DNA from: Sphagnum compactum
Taxonomy: Eukaryota > Bryophyta > Sphagnopsida > Sphagnales
DNA length: 64,000 nucleotides
Assembly (NCBI GenBank): GCA_965153455.1
Contig: OZ234498.1
Span: 14,632,001 to 14,696,000 of the forward strand
Direction of reading: 5' to 3'
Position 1 is the first letter of the stretch; the number at the start of each line of letters is the position of its first letter. The translations under genes were made by a program, and so were the position numbers. Under the pieces are notes generated by a model. That model saw only the letters and a list, made by a program, of their open reading frames with translations. It was not told where the DNA came from and made no database searches. Below are positions 57,490-64,000 of this stretch, piece by piece.

Positions 57490-60015
57490 ATGGCATATGT
57501 TAAGTCTGTGACAGCTTCTTCTTCCTTGCCCTGCTGCTCCTGGGTCCATTACTCGCGACCTTCTTCAGCTGTCAGTGTCGCTGCTGCTTCTTCACAGGAT
57601 GGAAGAGGGCAAGTGCTGGAGCCTCTGCTGCTTCGAGTGGCTCGTGGAGAAGGTTTCTTTTTTCTTCTGTTTCTTTTCTTATTCTGTTTCCCCTAGAAGC
57701 CTGTTAACCGAACACAACATTGTTGGGTTCGAGTCTCTCAGAGTTGGGGCGTTTCAATAGGGTCTTACGGTGTTTTGATGAGATGGCAGATGCAGAGAGA
57801 ACTCCCGTTTGGCTCATGCGACAAGCAGGCCGGTATATGGCAGACTTCCGCAAGTAAGGCTTTTACAGATCCAGCGTTGATGCCATGCTGAAATTGCATT
57901 CAATCATCATCTTCTTGTGCCACAATCTTGTTTTGCATGGTAGACCTGGACAACAATGGCATACTTTGCACATTTTTGAATTAGTCAGACCAACACTGCT
58001 ATTACAGGTTTTCAGATAAACTTTCGTTTAGGCAAAGGTCAGAAACACCGGACATTGCCATTGAGCTCTCACTACAACCATGGCTAGCATTTCAAACAGA
58101 TGGAGTTATTATGTTTTCAGACATCTTAACTCCACTGCCAGCACTTGGGATTGAGTTTGACATGGTCAAAGGCAAGGGCCCTTGCATTCATTCGCCTATT
58201 CGCACAATTCAAGATGTCAGCAAGCTCAGGTTGTTTTGAACTGCCTTCTTGTCATCTTTTGTTGAGGACAGGAAATTATGTCCAAGTCCATGATTCTCAT
58301 CGTGGAGTTTTCTCTTCAATCTCAAATCAAATCTCTGAGCTAAATTGACAAGTTTTTTTCAGTTTTTCAGTTAGAGATTGTGTTCTAGGTTTTCTGTTTT
58401 GATCAGCTGGCCTGCTTGGCTGCATGAAACCTCAGAAGCTGTATGTTGCAGATTGAGACGCAATGTTCACAGTTTCTACTGCCATTTGCAGAACTATGGA
58501 TGACCCAGACCAGTCATTGCCATTCTTAAGAAAAATATTGTCATCGCTACGGCAGGAAGTGGAAGGGAAAGCAACATTGATAGGGTTTGTTGGCACTCCA
58601 TGGACGCTGGCTGCATATGCTATGGAGGGGGGTGCTGATAAGAGCCTTGTGAAGACAAAGACTATCATGCTGCAGGGTAAGAATTATGGTAGGATCAAAG
58701 CATCAAAAGAAAAGGTGCCTTTTGTCCAATGTTTTTTTCATATGGTTTCATCTCCCTTCGCTTCCATACAAATTCATTTTTTCACAACTAGGGTTTAAGG
58801 GTGAAGAGTCATTTTTGCTCTTTAGGTTTTTGCTGAAATCTTGGGCTGGTAGAAGTCAGCTGGCCAACAAGGGGAAGATTGGGAGTGGGTTTTTTGATGC
58901 ATTGGTATTATTGGTGTGTGAGGGAAGCATTTCAACATGATGTGTTGCTTGATTACAGAACCAGAAGTGCTGCATGCACTCTTGGCCCATTTCACAGAAG
59001 CTCTTGCTGTTTATATATGTCATCAGATTGACTCTGGTGCTCAGGTGCACCCCTTCCTTCCATCATTTTCCCTCCTTCACCATTTCTCTGAACTTTAGTT
59101 GCTCTTGCAAACTGCATATCATGATCTATTGCAGCAAGTGTTTATCTTCATCCATCATCTTGCCAACTAAAGCCCCATTATGGAGTTCACAATTGCAAAT
59201 CTTACACCTGCAGATTATCCAGCTATTTGATTCTTGGGCACACCATTTGTCGCCGAAGCAATTTACCACATTCAGTTGGCCCTATGTGGAACAAGTCATA
59301 AGTAAAGTCAAAGCACAACGACCTGATGTTCCTTTGATCTTTCATGCGAATGGGGGAACTGGCAAACTGCACATAATTGCTCAGCGTCACCATCAGGATG
59401 TTGTGGTTGGCCTGGATTGGGCCACAGAGATGCACCAAGCAAGATCATTGTTTGGTGACAAAGCTGTTCTCCAGGTAATATGACTCCCTTGGTGCACTGA
59501 ACTACACAAGGATTCCTGTCCAAAACTTTGCAAAGCACAACATGTTTGACATTGTGAGCACGGTGAACCCAATTTAAGCTTGGCCCTGTTTGCAGGAAAA
59601 CATCTCTTATATGTCTGTTCTTTCCTCTTTGTCCAAAATTGATGTAAAATTAAGCACTAGGGTTTGTAGTACATGTTGAGAGAATTGTGTCCGTCTGAGT
59701 TTCTCTCTTGAAGCTGGAACTCATAAGCATGCCATTGACATACTGCATTTGCAGGGTAATGTTGATCCAATGATCCTGTTTGGCACTGAGGATGTGATCC
59801 GTGAAGCAGTGGAACAGTGTATAAGAGATGCTGGTGTGAGGCATCATATCTTGAATGTTGGGCATGGCGTCATCCAAGGGACCCCAGAAGAGGCTGTGAA
59901 ATTCTTCTGCCAGCTGGCCAGAGACAGCTCCTCTCAACAACAGTGCAGAAATGTGACACCATCCACCTTGCAGGGGGTTGTGAACCCTGGTGCAGTTGAG
60001 TTGCTGCAAGTTTAG
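57490..60015 (+). CDS. HEME: Uroporphyrinogen decarboxylase, plastid (HemE family)
   Basis: It removes the four acetate carboxyls of uroporphyrinogen III to give coproporphyrinogen III, in plastid heme and chlorophyll synthesis. Exons are 57490-57652, 57790-57853, 58008-58229, 58492-58676, 58959-59044, 59214-59474 and 59755-60015, all GT-AG and in frame, giving 413 aa. The first 40 residues are Ser/Ala-rich and lack acidic residues until Asp37, as in a transit peptide. Family marks are ARGE...[14 protein letters not shown] (52-71, substrate-binding Arg65/Arg69), [10 protein letters not shown] with the catalytic-type Asp114, GFVGTPWT (181-188), FDSW (245-248), GLDW (306-309), and NVGHGV with His364 followed by GTPEEAV. 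Residues 385-413 form a Ser/Gln-containing tail beyond the usual end. Several stretches ([23 protein letters not shown]) diverge from the two common plant types, so it may be a third paralogue. Plastid location is inferred. Confidence 0.92.
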
Positions 60016-60932
60016 AGTCCACAACTTTTTACGGTACACCTTGTGATTGCAGACCCTGTTCTTTCACTGGTTTATTGACAAAACTCTTATGAGATTTTGA
60101 ACCTTTGACAAGAACAGTTATGGGCCTTGTGATCATTACTGTCATTCCTGACTAAATTTTGTAGCACACAGAGATGATATCAAACAGGTTCAAATTTAAC
60201 ACTTCAATATGGAGATTACAACAGTGGTTTAGAACCACCAAGAAACTGTTATTACATCTCTTGATCTAAAGATAACCAGGACTCTGGTCCTCTGGTCCTC
60301 ATACCTTCAGAAGACTATCTTTAAGCATTGATACTGTAATATTATCCCATTAGGCTGTAGCAATGCTAGTCATGCAGGAGCATCCATACTCACTTGCAGT
60401 TGAAACGTGCACAATTCCTTGAGAAGCCATGATAACATGTGGGTGCCCTGGATGATTAAAAGATCGACAGTCAAACAACTCAGCAACTTGATAATTGTTG
60501 CAATTGTGGCACATGTGCACAGTTGCATGGATGGAGCTATCAGGTTAAAATCAAGAAACACAGACAATCCATCACACCAAGCAACTTAACAACTTCTGAC
60601 CATAATGATTCATCCTCAACCATAACAAGACTTTTGTTGACATTTTTGGGACCACTAGTCCTGAAACAATTGTTTCCTCTGCAGCTCCTAAATGGATCTT
60701 GATTCAATCCACTCTCAAATACCTTGTTCAGAATACCTTGTTATCTACCTGACCTAAAATAATGGGTGGTTTCAAGGTTTGTGCATTCTTGCAGAACACA
60801 AAACATCTGGACATTTCCTACTCAGCAACACTCTCATCACAGTTGCCCTGATCCCCACCTACATCTGGTATTTCAGAACATGAACTAATTGGTAGACTTA
60901 ACAGAAGGGATTCAAAAGGCCCAACAATATAA
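60016..60932. other. Intergenic DNA between convergent UROD and OTC genes
   Basis: This holds both 3' ends. I see no coding exon. The frames at 60370-60589 are uninformative overlaps on opposite strands. Confidence 0.6.
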
Positions 60933-63543
<2,611 letters not shown>

Positions 63544-64000
63544 TTCTCCACTGCACTGCTTGCTGAACTGCTTGGATCCAAGACACACCACCGCCCGCTT
63601 GCATGGATGCACGAAGCTGTTCTGGTCGCTGGCTCTCGCACACACTCCTCTCGCGATTCCCTTCCCTTCTCGGGAGGCGACGACACTCGGACACTAGTGT
63701 CGTCGCCAGTCTTTCTCTGTGTTCGTCATCTTTCGTCGCGCATCTTTTTCTTTCCGATTGCACACTTGGCGCTTGGCCGCCAGCAAAACCGATTCAAATT
63801 TTTCTTAGTGTGAACAGGTTTATATTGTCGGATAACTAGTGCCAGTTTTTTCTTTTTTTGGCTTTTGTGGTATAGCCACACTGACAACCATACACAGGAG
63901 GATTTAGCCAGATTTGGCTACTGAACCAGTAGGACAGTAAAACGAAATTTGTTAGCCTATTGCTGCTGGCGAGCTGCAGGAGCAGGCGCTTTTAAATCTG
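63544..64000 (-). promoter_or_regulatory. Upstream region of the OTC gene
   Basis: Positions 63544-63790 are relatively GC-rich and probably include the leader on minus. Open frames on both strands here are non-homologous overlaps. At about 63895-63920 a copy of the short dispersed motif AGCCAGATTTGGCTAC occurs. No clear TATA box was recognised. Confidence 0.4.

Noticed and set aside
57077-57549. Two overlapping minus-strand frames of about 130 codons upstream of UROD
   Set aside because: Their repetitive His/Phe/Ser content comes from the minisatellite at 57175-57332.

Overview
The window is nuclear DNA from a land plant with a large, repeat-rich genome. The evidence is: spliced GT-AG genes; a plant-specific GT-2-type trihelix transcription factor; two metabolic enzymes with plastid-transit-like N-termini; interstitial CCCTAAA (plant-type telomeric) tracts; and CACTA, SINE, pogo-like and LINE relics. 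A gene resembling the axonemal IQ/ubiquitin-like protein IQUB points to a lineage with swimming sperm. A fern is my best guess; a lycophyte, bryophyte, cycad or Ginkgo is possible. No species call is made.

Layout. Positions 1-2300 have genic-flank composition with a few coding-like segments that I cannot assign. From about 2.3 to 45 kb the DNA is AT-rich and essentially gene-free. It holds diverged dispersed repeats, telomere-heptamer minisatellites (7.0-7.5 and 10.5-11.0 kb), a diverged 340-bp tandem array (13.8-14.9 kb), several hairpins (3.5, 8.4, 22.8 and 40.3 kb), and a 2.7-kb CACTA-like element with a TAA target duplication and an internal 25-bp minisatellite (26.0-28.7 kb). It also holds two copies of one tRNA-derived SINE family (28.2 and 34.0 kb), a second SINE-like unit (40.4 kb), a dead pogo/CENP-B-like transposase (30.8-32.0 kb, minus) and a LINE 3' fragment (42.2-42.8 kb, minus).

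From 45 to 64 kb there are four genes. The trihelix factor is on plus (46211-48654, 2 exons, 757 aa). The IQUB-like gene is on minus (55101-51676, 7 exons, 424 aa). Uroporphyrinogen decarboxylase is on plus (57490-60015, 7 exons, 413 aa). Ornithine carbamoyltransferase is on minus (63543-60933, 5 exons, about 361 aa). The two genes of each neighbouring pair, trihelix/IQUB and UROD/OTC, converge; IQUB and UROD diverge. Exons were built by hand from splice sites and protein-family continuity. All reading frames close except the last junction of the OTC gene, which is one base short.

The genes do not form a functional cluster. UROD serves plastid tetrapyrrole synthesis, OTC plastid arginine synthesis, the trihelix protein nuclear transcription, and the IQUB-like protein presumably the sperm flagellum. 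I saw no new multi-gene system. The strongest unusual items are the IQUB-like gene, the OTC frame break, the CACTA element with a nested SINE, the SINE family, and the near-perfect hairpins.
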